A stretch of 17,410 bases of DNA from Irpex lacteus (Eukaryota; Basidiomycota; Agaricomycetes; Polyporales; Irpicaceae), in assembly GCA_001986395.2 (NCBI GenBank), contig MQVO02000176.1, positions 1-17,410 on the forward strand. The letters run 5' to 3'. Numbering within the stretch: the first letter of the stretch is position 1; every line of letters starts with the position of its first letter. Position numbers and translations under genes: made by a program. The notes under the pieces were generated by a model. The model saw nothing but the letters and a program-made list of their open reading frames with translations. It was not told the origin of the DNA and made no database searches. Below, one piece after another: positions 1 to 9,198 of this stretch.

Positions 1-2
1 AT

Positions 3-27
3 CCTTTTTTTAATATAAAAAAGGGGG
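3..27. repeat. Family B hairpin, copy 1
   Basis: A C/T tract, a short A/T centre and an A/G tract form an imperfect hairpin (cc, T-run, aata, A-run, ggggg). Similar hairpins recur near 1228, 6993, 7220, 10737, 13924 and 15712. It lies at the window edge, so its flanks cannot be judged. Confidence 0.55.
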
Positions 28-1216
28 AGCATTCACTTTAAGTGGATGAGGGTAGAAATATATTATATTAAATGGAACAATGGAATGATTACTTTTTATT
101 TAATTAATTAATTACTTAGTTAATCAGAGTTATTTCTTTATTTAATAATATAAATAGTATTCTCTATTATTTATTTAGAGAGTTAACTACCGTTCAATTA
201 GAATTACTCACTATTTTATAATCACTCCTTTATTTATTTATTCTTATTAGATTAAAGAATATAGATATTCTAAATTTATTTCTTTTTATTCCTTTAACTT
301 TACTCATTTTATTTGGGGTGGATTAATGGAAATGTTTAATAATTTATTTTTTATTTTAGTTTTTAACACTACCATCCTATTATATCAATATGCTAATAAA
401 GAAGATTAATGATAGTTGACTGAACCAATCTGTACCCTGTATGATAATTTATTATTGGTAGAGATACTCTATTCTTTTTCTAATAATAATTATTTAATTA
501 GGTAGAGTTTAAATAATTAATTTAATATACTATTAAATTAATTTATCACTCTAATTACTATTTTATCTTTAATTAATTGATAGATGAGTGTTTTACTCAC
601 TAAGATGATACTACACATTATTTTATAAACACACAGTTATTTTATTTTAATTTGGGTCTCCCTATATTATAATTTATTTAATTTTATTTTAAGTAGAGGG
701 TCCCCAAAATAAGTATTAACTAAGTAACTTTAAATAAATTTAATCTATCTCTTACAATAGACAGTACAATCTTAGTCCTTAAGGGAGTAACCCCATGATT
801 ACTAATCTTTAATCTAATAATAATATTATTTTATAAGCATTATTTTAAGATTGATACAAAAGTATTATTTTAATTACTTTATAATATTTGAATTGTAGTT
901 GATTAAATATAATTAAAATAAACTTTCTTTACTCTAAGTGTACTTTGTCAAAGGTCAGTTAGTTTATTTTAATAGTCACTACCCTCCTTCCATCCCCCAA
1001 AAAACATCCCCAAAAACTAGGTATTATAAATAATTCTAACTAGTTTTTTTGGGGATTATTTCTACCGCGACCCTAGTTTTTTGGGTTTAAATAATAACAA
1101 AAACTTATTCTAATAATCTCTTTTAAGAATGGAACAAAATGGAACAATCTAAGTTGAGATAAATTTGTTTTACCCCCTTATTATTTCTTGCTGCAACCCA
1201 CCATTCAACTCAAAAT
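28..1216. other. AT-rich spacer without a recognised gene
   Basis: About 1.2 kb of very AT-rich sequence. A 27-codon ATG frame at 326-409 on the plus strand (starting MEMFNNLFF) has a hydrophobic stretch but matches no mitochondrial gene I recognise. I found no tRNA cloverleaf or rRNA signature here. A nested family A palindrome lies at 994-1085, listed separately. Confidence 0.5.
994..1085. repeat. Family A palindromic element, nested copy A1
   Basis: An inner palindrome (1008-1054) runs from ccccaaaaactag through taattctaactag to a T-run and gggg. It is bracketed by a second cccccaaaaaac / ctagttttttggg pair. The inner centre (gtattataaataattctaa) differs from the long ctctaattaaaattt centre of copies A2, A4, A5 and A7. 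This looks like one element inserted in another, or a duplicated arm. Confidence 0.75.
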
Positions 1217-1815
1217 TTAAGGTAAAACCCCCCCCTTTTTAATAATAATACAAAAAGGATTAATGACTAAATCACAAGTACAGGAAATCCGGTAATAAAT
1301 CCAAAATCTTTTAAAATAAAATTTATCACGGAGAAGCTTATCAGTGGTATCATAAAGATGACCATCCAATTGACCTATTGTCTGATCAATCCCTCTATCC
1401 ACACTTTCATCATTAAGTACTGTTCGAGTTGTGCTAAAATAACGCTTAGCATTTGCGTTTACAAACACCTTAAAACCTTGCCCTTGACAAGCTAAATCTT
1501 TGAGTTTCCCCCCTTAACTATGACGAGCAAGATGTTACGATGAGGCACGACGTCACATATACCATCATTAACTTTCTGTTCAATAACCATAATTAGTTTA
1601 TTATAGACAATTATCCCCTTATAACTAGTTAATGTATTACATTAAATTCGTACATCCTTACTATAAAATAACCTCAACCCTCGGATGTTTTATACATTTT
1701 ATAATAGTTTGCTACAGAGCCACCTCGAACATATAGATTTATATCATACGCTGCTTTTAAATACACAAAGAAATACATTTTATAGCTCCCATAATCCTCT
1801 CCTCCATTGAAATAA
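1217..1815 (-). pseudogene. Unassigned coding remnant, relatively GC-rich, about 190 residues
   Basis: Three minus-strand frames join into one protein-like stretch. 1815-1629 is open if TGA at 1674-1676 is tryptophan (residues such as VRGGSVANYYKMYK, then SEGWGYFIVRMYEF). A second frame follows (motif VPHRNILLVIVKGG). A third starts after the G-run at 1508-1513 (LACQGQGFKVFVNANAKRYF, then DESVDRGIDQTIGQLDG) and ends at 1217. Codons are GC-richer than in nad4 or cox3, suggesting another origin. I do not recognise the family; a protein of a mitochondrial linear plasmid or another invading element is possible. No convincing start codon is visible near 1815. The breaks fall at or near short runs, so they may be assembly errors or real decay. 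Confidence 0.45.
1228..1259. repeat. Family B hairpin, copy 2
   Basis: A run of C followed by T, a short aataataataca centre, then an A-run and gg. It coincides with the 3' end of the unassigned minus-strand remnant, whose last residues (IIIKKGGVLP) are encoded by the hairpin itself. Confidence 0.5.
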
Positions 1816-1837
1816 ATTTAAAGATTCTCCCTCCCCT
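1810..1837. repeat. 28-bp repeat, inverted copy at 12721-12748
   Basis: The segment containing aagattctccctcccct matches the reverse complement of 12721-12748 exactly over 28 bases by eye. The following bases (a T-run and gggagaa) resemble the reverse complement of 14449-14470. It is a dispersed noncoding repeat some 11 kb from its partner. Confidence 0.75.
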
Positions 1838-2019
1838 AAAAATAAAAGTTTTTTGGGAGAATGCGATTTTAATCAGATTTATTTGACCGTTACAGTGCTG
1901 GATGATGGGTACCCCTCATCCTGTTTGTGTTACTTACTTACAGATCTGTATTAATATTAGCTTTATTAATATTTTAATTTAAAAGACTACCAATATTTGT
2001 AGGTAAAGGATGAGTTATT

Positions 2020-2051
2020 TTATTTAGTTTCGTTTAGTTTAGTTTAGTTTA
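2020..2051. repeat. Short TTTAG tandem repeat
   Basis: About five units of a 5-bp TTTAG-type motif (ttagtttcgtttagtttagtttagttta) in noncoding AT-rich DNA. One unit carries a C. It is probably replication slippage. Confidence 0.6.
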
Positions 2052-2175
2052 TATAGTATTTAGCTAGTGTGCTATATGTTTAAATTAGTTAATTAATTTT
2101 CTTACTAAGCGAAGTGAAGGATATTTATCCTTTATTATTAAACTAGTATTGTATATAATTTGTTGATAGTTTATT

Positions 2176-2415
2176 ATGAAATATTTAAATGATTATATTT
2201 TACTTTTGGATAATACTATACATATTCTAAATTATATCGTTTCACATGGTACTATTTCTTTATATCTATTGGAATATCATCTTTTTATTGAACCAAAAAT
2301 AATTTATTACAATAGGGCAACGGGTGGGGGAAGAGTAACCAAAAGAAATTACGATAAAAATCTATTGAACTATTATTACTCTATCCCCGTGATAGTCGGG
2401 GAAGTAAAGGGGTAG
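2176..2415 (+). CDS. Hypothetical small ORF, 79 codons
   Basis: The ATG frame begins MKYLNDYILLLDNT. The first 46 codons look like AT-rich mitochondrial coding sequence with alternating hydrophobic residues. The rest (ATGGGRVTKR onward) covers a GC-rich hairpin region (ccccgtgatagtcgggg at about 2383-2402) and is probably not protein-coding. The phrase ttacgataaaaat occurs at about 2349 and again at about 2438, beyond the ORF, which suggests local duplication. I recognise no family. It may be a gene remnant or chance reading frame. Confidence 0.2.
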   Translation: MKYLNDYILLLDNTIHILNYIVSHGTISLYLLEYHLFIEPKIIYYNRATGGGRVTKRNYDKNLLNYYYSIPVIVGEVKG

Positions 2416-2493
2416 ACCTATTGTATACAATAGAACTTACGATAAAAATGAGTAGACTAAACTATTAATCATTTGAACTCTCACAATCAAGAA

Positions 2494-2573
2494 CCTAAAA
2501 ACACTAGGCTCTAATTAAAATTTAATTTAATTAAATTTTAATAATACCGGGATAATTATTTAGTTTTTTAGGG
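2494..2573. repeat. Family A palindromic element, copy A2
   Basis: It starts cctaaaaacactaggctc, passes through the shared long AT palindrome (attaaaatttaattt / aattaaattttaat) and ends tttagttttttaggg. The right arm has changed (accgggataattatt in place of gcggatgaaataatt) and the arms have lost pairing, so this looks like an old copy. Confidence 0.8.
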
Positions 2574-2699
2574 AGTGTGTTAAACTAAAGAATCATAATC
2601 TAATAAGAATATTTGAACTCTTACAATTATAAAATAATGAGTAAGGTTAAAGAATCAGAGAGATAATAAAACTATTTGAATAAAGATTTTATTTTAATT

Positions 2700-3420
2700 A
2701 ATCTTAGCTACAGTCACTCTTGTTCCTACCGCTTTATTAAATAAAGTTCAACCCCTTGCATTCCCCAAGGATCTTGGGGGCAATCTTTGATCTTTTGTCT
2801 TAATCACCAAGAGACTGCACGGAGTTCAAATGGTTGTAAGCTGCCGGGTGTGCCGGCGCTACAATTGTTTGGACGGAGTACCCCCCTCCTCTTTAACTTA
2901 TCTTTACCATTCCGTTCATCATCCCAAGGCTAATGGTGCCCGAATCATTGCTAATTGAATGCAATCTCAAGCAATATTCCTTGTACCTACATGTTTCAGT
3001 GCACTTTTCGTTTAAAACCATAACGTAAATTTTAACTTTCTAAGTTAAGACATAGTTGTGTCGCAAGGTTTTTTCGCCCCTGCAAGGCATATATTTTCAG
3101 AGGAGTTGTTCTAGGGCGCTCCATAAGAAGTTCATCAGGGATTGTTAACCACCAGTCTTTTTAGTGAAAGAGAGTGGTAATAGCCCTTTATATCTTAATA
3201 TCATATTTAAGCTAATACCGTAGTATACCACTAAAAACTTCATGTCACAACATAGTATCCGTCCAACGTGCTGAAAGACTCCAGTCATATGAGCTGCGGA
3301 TATGCTAGTTTTCCAACGCAGTAACCATACTTCTTGTACGATCTCCATTGGATAGGTTCTTATTAACAGGCACACCCTTTACCTGAGATAAGCTTTCATG
3401 AGTGTTTTTTAATAATAATA
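2700..3420. other. GC-richer structured block of unknown identity
   Basis: This block is clearly richer in GC than its surroundings and holds short self-complementary stretches (ccccaaggatcttgggg near 2763, gccgggtgtgccggc near 2843). I looked for conserved SSU and LSU rRNA signatures, a group II domain V and a complete group I P-Q-R-S set on both strands and could not assign any. On the minus strand, ggcaccattagcc followed by atgatgaacggaatggtaaag vaguely recalls a group I intron core. The 76-codon minus-strand frame at 3145-3375 has no recognisable family. The best guess is an intron or foreign-DNA remnant. Confidence 0.3.
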
Positions 3421-3736
3421 ATTATCAATTAGTAACTATAAATATCAGCGGTTATAAAGTAGCCTTATAGCTCCTATTCAGATCGTTCTAATCTATAGGA
3501 CCACCAATTTTTTTTGTGGAGCTAATATAAATTAAAATAAAATAGAGTTAGTTAGCCAAAGTAAAATTAGATATTAAATATATTTTATTTATTTTTTATT
3601 ATTTTTTTTTCTTTAAGATCTTTTTGTTCTTTATCACTGCTCATTATTTTATAGAATAAGAGTTAAAATTAAAGAATATATAATTTGAACTAGGAATTAT
3701 TTTATAATACAAAGGGGGTATACATATATAAATAAA
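3421..3736. other. AT-rich spacer 3' of cox3
   Basis: Noncoding. It has a small hairpin around 3471-3502 (tcctat / ataggac) and a T-run flanked by accacc and gtgg near 3500-3518. No gene is recognised. Confidence 0.4.
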
Positions 3737-4555
3737 TTAGTTTCCTCCCCAGTAGTATACTGCTATGAATAAGAATAACCAAACTACATCCACAAAGTGC
3801 CAGTATAAAATACCAGCTTCAAAACCTTGATGGTGACTATTTGTGAAGTGATACTGTACTATTCTAAAGAATCCTACTGTGATAAAGATTGTTCCTACTA
3901 TAACATGAATTCCATGTAACCCTGTTGAAGCATAGAATGCTGAACCAAATACTGAATCTGATATAGAGAAAGCTGCTTCTGAGTATTCATAATATTGTAA
4001 AGAAGTGAAAATTACAGCTAAAATTATTGTTAATAATGTTCCTTTAATTGCACCTTTTCTATCTCCTTGTATTAAAGCATGGTGACCGTATGTTACAAAA
4101 GCACCACTAGATAACAATAAAATAGTATTTAATAAAGGTATAGCAAAAGGATCTAAAGCTGTAATACCTTGAGGTGGCCATACTCCACCTATTTCAACTG
4201 CAGGTGATAAACTAGAATGGAAGAAAGCCCAGAATACACTTAAGAAAGCAAAAGCTTCACTTACAATAAATAAAACAAAACCTATTACTAATCCATTTTG
4301 TACTTGAGAAGTATGTGCTCCTTCGTATGTTGCTTCTGTTGTTACATCTCTTAACCATAATGTCATACCGTAAGCAGTTAAAACAAATCCTAATAATAAT
4401 AAATATCCTCCATTAGGTAAACCTTGCATATACATAACTGCAGATAAAGTTAATACTAATAAAGAAAAACTTACTAATAAAGGCCAAGGTGATCTACTTA
4501 CCAGATGGTAAGGGAAAAATTGTAAAAGACTTCTATTTAAATTTAAACTTGTCAT
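3737..4555 (-). CDS. cox3: Cytochrome c oxidase subunit 3
   Basis: Subunit III of complex IV, one of its three mitochondrially encoded subunits, lying in the inner membrane. The 272-residue frame is uninterrupted and close to the usual length of about 270. It begins MTSLNLNRSLLQFFPYHLV, has seven hydrophobic stretches, and carries hallmark pieces such as SRSPWPLL near the N-terminus, VSEAFAFLSVFWAFFHSSLS and GVWPPQGI in the middle, and STGLHGIHVIVGT, NSHHQGFEAGILYWHFVDVV and YYWGGN at the C-terminus. Tryptophans are TGG. It is the one core gene in the window that is fully intact, which makes it the reference for normal codon use here (A/T at third positions). It shares its strand with nad4. 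Confidence 0.98.
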   Translation of the reverse strand: MTSLNLNRSLLQFFPYHLVSRSPWPLLVSFSLLVLTLSAVMYMQGLPNGGYLLLLGFVLTAYGMTLWLRDVTTEATYEGAHTSQVQNGLVIGFVLFIVSEAFAFLSVFWAFFHSSLSPAVEIGGVWPPQGITALDPFAIPLLNTILLLSSGAFVTYGHHALIQGDRKGAIKGTLLTIILAVIFTSLQYYEYSEAAFSISDSVFGSAFYASTGLHGIHVIVGTIFITVGFFRIVQYHFTNSHHQGFEAGILYWHFVDVVWLFLFIAVYYWGGN

Positions 4556-4836
4556 ATTAATTTTTTTTTTAATTTAAAACTCACATCAAAAGAATTGACT
4601 ATACCTATTTTATTTAAATAAAATAAGAAAATAAAGTTTAACTTAATTTCATTAAAGTTAATTAGTCTTAATAAACATATTCTGTTTAATTTGATTGCTT
4701 AGTGTAGAATAATTATATTATTCCATTCCTTTTATTTAATAAATTTAAAGTACCCTAAACCTTTTTCCTTTATTATTTAATGAGTAAGATCAAAGCAATT
4801 TAATATATATTTTAAAATTTACAACAACAATCACAA
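4556..4836. other. AT-rich spacer upstream of cox3
   Basis: This separates cox3 (minus) from plus-strand debris. A T-run at about 4560-4570 lies just before the cox3 start. No promoter motif can be assigned with confidence. Confidence 0.35.
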
Positions 4837-4932
4837 TGATTACAGCTATTCTAGATAATTTATTAAAAAGTACAGCATTATTAAGTGTATTAATTATGAT
4901 AATGTTACCGATTATAATACCCATCCCCTAGT
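4837..4932 (+). CDS. Hypothetical 31-residue hydrophobic peptide
   Basis: ATG frame MITAILDNLLKSTALL followed by a hydrophobic segment (VLIMIMLPIIIPIP), then TAG. The AT-rich codons fit mitochondrial coding. It could be the 5' piece of a membrane-protein gene cut by a rearrangement, because unidentified coding debris follows directly at 4941. I do not recognise it as nad1, nad6, nad4L, atp8 or atp9. It may be chance. Confidence 0.2.
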
Positions 4933-4940
4933 TAGAATAA

Positions 4941-5320
4941 AAATGGGGTACTGATCAGGAAATCTACAGTAACAAATCTATCAACAGATTTGTAGAACAT
5001 CAATTAATAAGATTGAGAAACAGTAGAAGCAATCCAGCCAAACCCCCCAAAAACACGAGGGTCGCTTTACCGGATGAATTAATTCTAACTAGTTTTTGGG
5101 GATGGACGAGAAGTAAATTCTTAATAAAAACCCCAACTTTTCAAGTAGCCTGTTTTCATCATGTGTTTCCAAATTGGCACAGAAAATGAAATATGGGAAT
5201 GTAATTCAAATAATGGAAAAAGTAATAGGATTGGGATTGTCAATTTCTAAAGGTGAACTATTAACCATAGCTTTCAGATGGAAATTTATTACCAAAAGTC
5301 CAGGTAAACAAGACCTTTAG
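4941..5320 (+). pseudogene. Unidentified coding debris interrupted by family A copy A3
   Basis: An open frame from 4941 (residues GTDQEIYSNKSINRF, then QLIRLRNSRSNPA) runs into element A3 at 5043. After the element, another frame from 5100 (KTPTFQVACFHHVFPNWHRK) is open through a TGA at 5187-5189. An ATG frame at 5186-5320 (MKYGNVIQIMEKV, then GELLTIAFRWKF) overlaps it. Amino-acid composition looks protein-like across all three, suggesting one decayed gene with the element in it. I cannot assign a family. Confidence 0.3.
5043..5101. repeat. Family A palindromic element, copy A3 (short centre)
   Basis: It opens ccccccaaaaacacgagg and closes taattctaactagtttttgggg. The centre is reduced and altered (gtcgctttaccggatgaatt), keeping only the cggatga word of the full copies. 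It lies inside the unidentified coding debris. Confidence 0.75.
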
Positions 5321-5445
5321 AAATTCCCGATGCGGAATGAATGGAGAGTAATGCTCCTTGCCTTACAAATAATAATGGTAGTTTTTTAATAAAAATAATT
5401 ACTACGGGGGTATATATAATATATTTATATATTAGTAAGGGGCAC

Positions 5446-6902
5446 CTATACATAATATAATAAAGTTGAAACTGATAAATGGATAGAATCTAAGATTACA
5501 TTTGGTAGTATACCTAAAATTACAGTAGGTATTAATAGAGTAATTAATAGGTTAAATTCTCTTCTAGATATATCTTCTGCAGATTTTAAATGTGGAGAAT
5601 ATACACCATAAGAAATTCTATTATAAAGATAGATACTATATATAGCACTGAAAACTATACCAGTAGCACCTAGAGCTGAAATAATAGGTGATCTTTCCCA
5701 AATACCCATTAAAGATAATTGTTCTCCTATAAAGTTTAGAGATAAAGGTATACCTGTATTTGCTATAGTAAATACAAAAAATAAGATAGTGAAAACTGGA
5801 AAGTAAGTAGCTAAACCTCTAATATATGCAATAGTTCTAGTATGGAATCTATCATATATTACTCCACCCACACAAATAAATAGAGCAGGAGAAACAAAAC
5901 CATGAGCTAATGATAGTAAAATAGCACCTTCAATACCAATAATAGTATTAGAAAATAAACCTAAAATAACAACAGCCATGTGACAGATACTACTATAAGC
6001 AATTAAACTTTTTGTATCATGCTGAATTATAGTAGCAAATGAAGCATAAATTAAAGTTATTATAGCAATAGTTTGTACTAAAGGACTAAAGTAATTAGTA
6101 GCATCAGGTAAAAAGTTAATTAATACTCTTAGATAACCATAACTAGCAAATTTTAAGATTGTTCCTGCTAATAAGATTGAGGCTGCTAAGGGTGCATCAC
6201 TGTGTGCTCTATATAACCAACCTGTAAATGGCCATAATGGAGTTTTAACAGCAAAAGCTAAAAAGAAAGCTAACCATAATATTTTTTGACTATCTAAACT
6301 TATTTCACTTAATGATATAATAGTGAAATCTGTACTTCCTAAATTACTATATATTTGTAGGATTGCTAATAACATAAATAAAGAACCTGCTAAAGTATAT
6401 AAGAAAAATAACAATGCACTTCTTATTCTATTTACTCCGGATCCATATACTATGATTATTATAAATAATACTGGTAAAACACTTTCAAAGAAGATATAGA
6501 AAAGAAATAAGTCTAATACTACAAATAGTGCTATTTGAAATGTTTCTAATAGTAAAAATGAGATTACGAAAAATTTAATACTTTTTCTGAACTTAAATTA
6601 TTAAAATTAGATAATAAAGCTATTGGTGTTATAAATGTAGTTAATAAAACATAATATAATGAGATACCATCTACCCCTATATTAAAATGACAGAAACTCA
6701 ATTTTGTAAATTCATATACAAATTGATATTCACTTGTATTTGAATTAAATTGAACCCATAAAAAGATTGATACTATAAAATTTAGTAATGATATATTTAA
6801 TGCTATATTTTTAATTGTACTTTGATTTTCTTTACTATTTTCTGGGATTAATAGTATAATTGCACTCCCTAGTAGTGGTATTAATAATAATAATTGTAAC
6901 AT
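5446..6902 (-). CDS. nad4: NADH dehydrogenase subunit 4, with one frame break
   Basis: A proton-pumping membrane subunit of complex I. The 5' frame (6902-6564) starts MLQLLLLIPLLGSAIIL and contains NIGVDGISLYYVLLTTF. The rest reads in another frame through FQIALFVVLDLFLFYIFFES and continues into the long frame at 6414-5446 with KTPLWPFTGWLYRAHSDAPL and FASYGYLRVLINFLP, ending LSVSTLLYYV. The total of about 485 codons is a normal nad4 length. The break is one missing base in a short run at about 6574-6577. The remaining sequence is well conserved, so an assembly error is more likely than loss, although a recent mutation cannot be excluded. Many transmembrane segments are visible. All tryptophans seen are TGG. 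Confidence 0.95.
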
Positions 6903-6992
6903 TTTATTTATTTTATTTTTTATTTTATCTAATTAAAATTAGATACCTTGAAGATTGAATTTAACTTATAATTCTATTTGACTTAATTTTTT

Positions 6993-7022
6993 CCCTTTTT
7001 ATTTATAATTAATAAAAAAAGG
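6993..7022. repeat. Family B hairpin, copy 3
   Basis: The hairpin ccctttttatttataattaataaaaaaagg lies between nad4 and tRNA-Met on the minus-strand transcript. It could act as a processing hairpin or simply be an inserted element. Confidence 0.5.
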
Positions 7023-7126
7023 AGTTGTTAGCATTATCTATTTTTTTAAAAAGATACTATTACGGGCTATTTGTAAGTTTATTTACTTAAAATTTAAATT
7101 TAAACTTAGTAAATATAGAATTATAG

Positions 7127-7200
7127 AGCCGAAAAAAGGAATTGAACCTTTATTATACCGTCATGAGTGGTATGTTTTAACCATTTAAACCATTTCAGCT
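7127..7200 (-). tRNA. trnM: tRNA-Met (CAT)
   Basis: The reverse strand folds into a cloverleaf. The acceptor arm is AGCTGAA with TTCGGCT (seven pairs, one G-T). The anticodon stem TACCA/CGGTA holds loop CTCATGA with anticodon CAT. The T stem is AAAGG/CCTTT around TTCAATT. The D stem has one mismatch. It lies upstream of nad4 on the same strand. Initiator and elongator types cannot be separated by eye. Confidence 0.9.
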
Positions 7201-7219
7201 TAAAATTTGTTTTTATCCT

Positions 7220-7277
7220 TTATCCTCCCCTTTTTTTTTTATATTATATAATTAAAAAGGAATATAGGCTGAGGATA
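7220..7277. repeat. Family B hairpin, copy 4 with extended arms
   Basis: Outer arms (tatcctc / gaggata) enclose a C-run and T-run, an atattatataatt centre, then aaaaagg. It is the longest family B hairpin seen and sits just upstream of tRNA-Met relative to minus-strand transcription. Confidence 0.6.
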
Positions 7278-7371
7278 AAAAATTTTTATATTATATTACT
7301 TTTATTGCTTTATCTTATTTTATAAATTTTATTTAAATTTAAATTTATTTTTCTAAGGCTAAAAAGGATTA

Positions 7372-7459
7372 CCCAACCCAAAAAAACTAATTATTTCATC
7401 CGCAATTATTAAAATTTAATTTAATTAAATTTTAATTAGAGCCTAGTTTTTTTGTTGGT
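7372..7459. repeat. Family A palindromic element, copy A4 (opposite orientation)
   Basis: It carries the long centre in reverse (tcatccgcaattattaaaat ... aattagagcctag) relative to A2, A5 and A7. Its arms are cccaacccaaaaaaac and gtttttttgttgg. It directly precedes the reverse-transcriptase remnant at 7482. Both orientations occur in the window, as expected of a mobile or recombining element. Confidence 0.85.
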
Positions 7460-7481
7460 TTATTATTACCTAAGGTAATAA

Positions 7482-7817
7482 ATTCCTAATGGTAACGGAG
7501 CATCAATAGTATCCGCTCAACTATCTAAAGTTGTATACGAGTTTGGGAATGCAAACTGAAGGAAAAGTGTTGCAGTAAATAATCGTGTTTCAATTCGTAA
7601 ATACAGTACGGATGTACAACCAAAGGTTTTTATAAAATTGGACAGTCTAGCAAAATTTTATATAAATAATAAAGACCATGTGATCGAACGTAAAATATAT
7701 CTTATTTTATGTTATCTATATTTTTTAAAATATACTTACAAATTTATTAAAAATAAATCTGGTAATATGGCGCCAGGTGTAACACCTTAAATATTAGATA
7801 GTATTAACTGGTCATAA
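7482..7817 (+). pseudogene. Group II intron reverse transcriptase/maturase, N-terminal remnant
   Basis: The frame runs from 7482 to a TAA at 7788 if TGA at 7557-7559 is tryptophan, then reads on as ILDSINWS to a second TAA at 7815. The piece KLDSLAKFYINNKDHV and the later IKNKSGNMAPGVTP followed by ILDSINW resemble the N-terminal RT0/RT1 region of fungal mitochondrial group II intron proteins, where a K-(S/N)-x-x-G-x-M-x-x-G-x-D segment precedes TLDG. Conserved TLDG residues are changed and none of the catalytic palm (YADD) is present, so this cannot be a working enzyme. No group II RNA domains were recognised nearby. It is bounded upstream by palindrome A4 and downstream by the dpo remnant. 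Confidence 0.6.
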
Positions 7818-7962
7818 TTTTTAGTTTTACCCTAGTTAAATAATAAATATTATATAAAATAATATATAATAAAGATAAATAATTTATTAATTAGTCTAAA
7901 TACATATGATCTAATAGTAAAAAAAGTACTATTAAGTCAATATAAATATATTAACTAGTCAT

Positions 7963-9062
7963 ATGTTGTCATCAAGACATAAGAAAACAGTTGTACCCGT
8001 GAATTGAACATGGATACCATCATTAACAGTGATATGCTCTACCAATATGAATCCTCATCATTTTGGGAGAGTAAAATTTGTGGATGATTCTTCAGATGGT
8101 ACTGTAATATATAAAATCTTTGATGGGGAACAACCTATAGAAATTCATCAAAAAGATAATATTAATAGTGTACATTATCATGGTTTTCTAGATCAAAGAT
8201 TCACTGATACAAAATTAAGTCAGAATATCTTTAGAAGAGAAATCAATCATGATACTTTATATATTCAAGATGGTGAAGTAATTGTAACTGAAAAACAATT
8301 ACCTGCTAAACCCTTTAAAGTACACAAAGTAGAAGAAAAAATATCAGCTTTGGATACATTTTGTACATTTGATATAGAAACAGTTAATGTTTCTGGTAAT
8401 CATCATCCTTATCTAATTACAGCTTACTATGGTCATTATACTGGGGGTAACTATATTAATTCTATTGCTACTAATATAACAGAGGAAGCACAAGCAACTA
8501 TGTTTATTTCATTTTTAGATCAACTATTAAATTTAAAGAGTATTAAATATGCTTATGCACATAATCTATCTGGTTTTGATGAAATCTTACTTCTTAAACA
8601 TTTATTAAATTATCCTGGAGCCACTGTTAAACCATTATTATTTAATGGTAAATTAATGGCTATCAGATTTAAAGTGAATAATAGAACTATTATCTTTAAA
8701 GATTCATTCCTATTATTACCTATGGCCTAAGAAGATTGTGTAAATCATTTAATGTACCTACTGTTAAAACACATTTCCCTTTTTACTTCTCAGATATTAA
8801 TTATAGCGGGGATTTCCCTGCTTATGAATTATTTACTGATCTTTCTAGGGCAGATTATGAACAATTGTTTGATTTACATTATAATAATAAATCTGGACCA
8901 TGGAACTTTAAAGATCAAGCTCTTACTTATTGTAAAATCGATTGTAAATCATTGTTCCAAGTGTTAGTTAAATTTAATGAACTTGTTTATAAGAAATTTA
9001 AAGTTAATATTAATTCTTCTTATACTCTTCCTGCGTTACCTATGAGAATTTATAAAACTCCC
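7963..9062 (+). pseudogene. dpo: Family B DNA polymerase, exonuclease-domain part (plasmid type)
   Basis: The N-terminal and 3'-5' exonuclease part of a protein-primed DNA polymerase such as those of fungal mitochondrial linear plasmids. Visible motifs: Exo I FDIET (8368-8382), Exo II YAHNLSGFDE (8554-8583) and Exo III YCKIDCKSLF (about 8928-8957, Y-x3-D). An ATG at 7963 is in frame if TGA at 8005-8007 is tryptophan; otherwise a GTG at 8029 is the first possible start. At about 8725 one base is missing in a C-run, and the frame continues as LCKSFNVPTVKTHF. The protein stops at 9062, exactly where family A copy A5 begins (LPALPMRIYKT runs into the element). The palm domain with motif A is absent. 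Another dpo fragment lies at 10863, on the same strand. Confidence 0.88.
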
Positions 9063-9147
9063 CAAAAAACTAGGCTCTAATTAAAATTTAATTTAATTAA
9101 ATTTTAATAATTGCGGATGAAATAATTCTAACTAGTTTTTTTGGGGG
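9060..9147. repeat. Family A palindromic element, copy A5 (full length, truncates dpo)
   Basis: The most complete copy. Arms are ccccaaaaaactag and ctagtttttttgggg. The centre is gctctaattaaaattt, aatttaattaaattt, taataattgcggatgaaata and attctaa. It begins at the last base of recognisable dpo and supplies the stop codon. It can fold into a long cruciform with an inner AT palindrome. Confidence 0.9.
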
Positions 9148-9198
9148 AGTGCCGATTATTCTTTCTAATATCTTTATTTTTTTTAATTCTTCTATGTT

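Noticed and set aside
2460..2660. tttgaactct(c/t)acaat at about 2473 and 2623 as tRNA T-arms
   Set aside because: Neither site folds into acceptor, anticodon and T stems; it is only a short direct repeat.
2840..2880. gccggcgctacaattgtttgg as the SSU rRNA GTGCTACAATGG site
   Set aside because: The flanking conserved SSU sequences (upstream GGATGACGTCAAG, downstream CACACCGCCC) are absent on either strand.
3145..3375. 76-codon minus-strand ORF (MCLLIRTYPMEIVQEVW) as a gene
   Set aside because: No family resemblance; the block around it is structured and GC-richer, and the frame is no longer than chance would allow.
8752..8967. 71-codon frame inside dpo
   Set aside because: It is a shadow frame of the polymerase exonuclease domain, which carries the Exo III motif in the correct frame.
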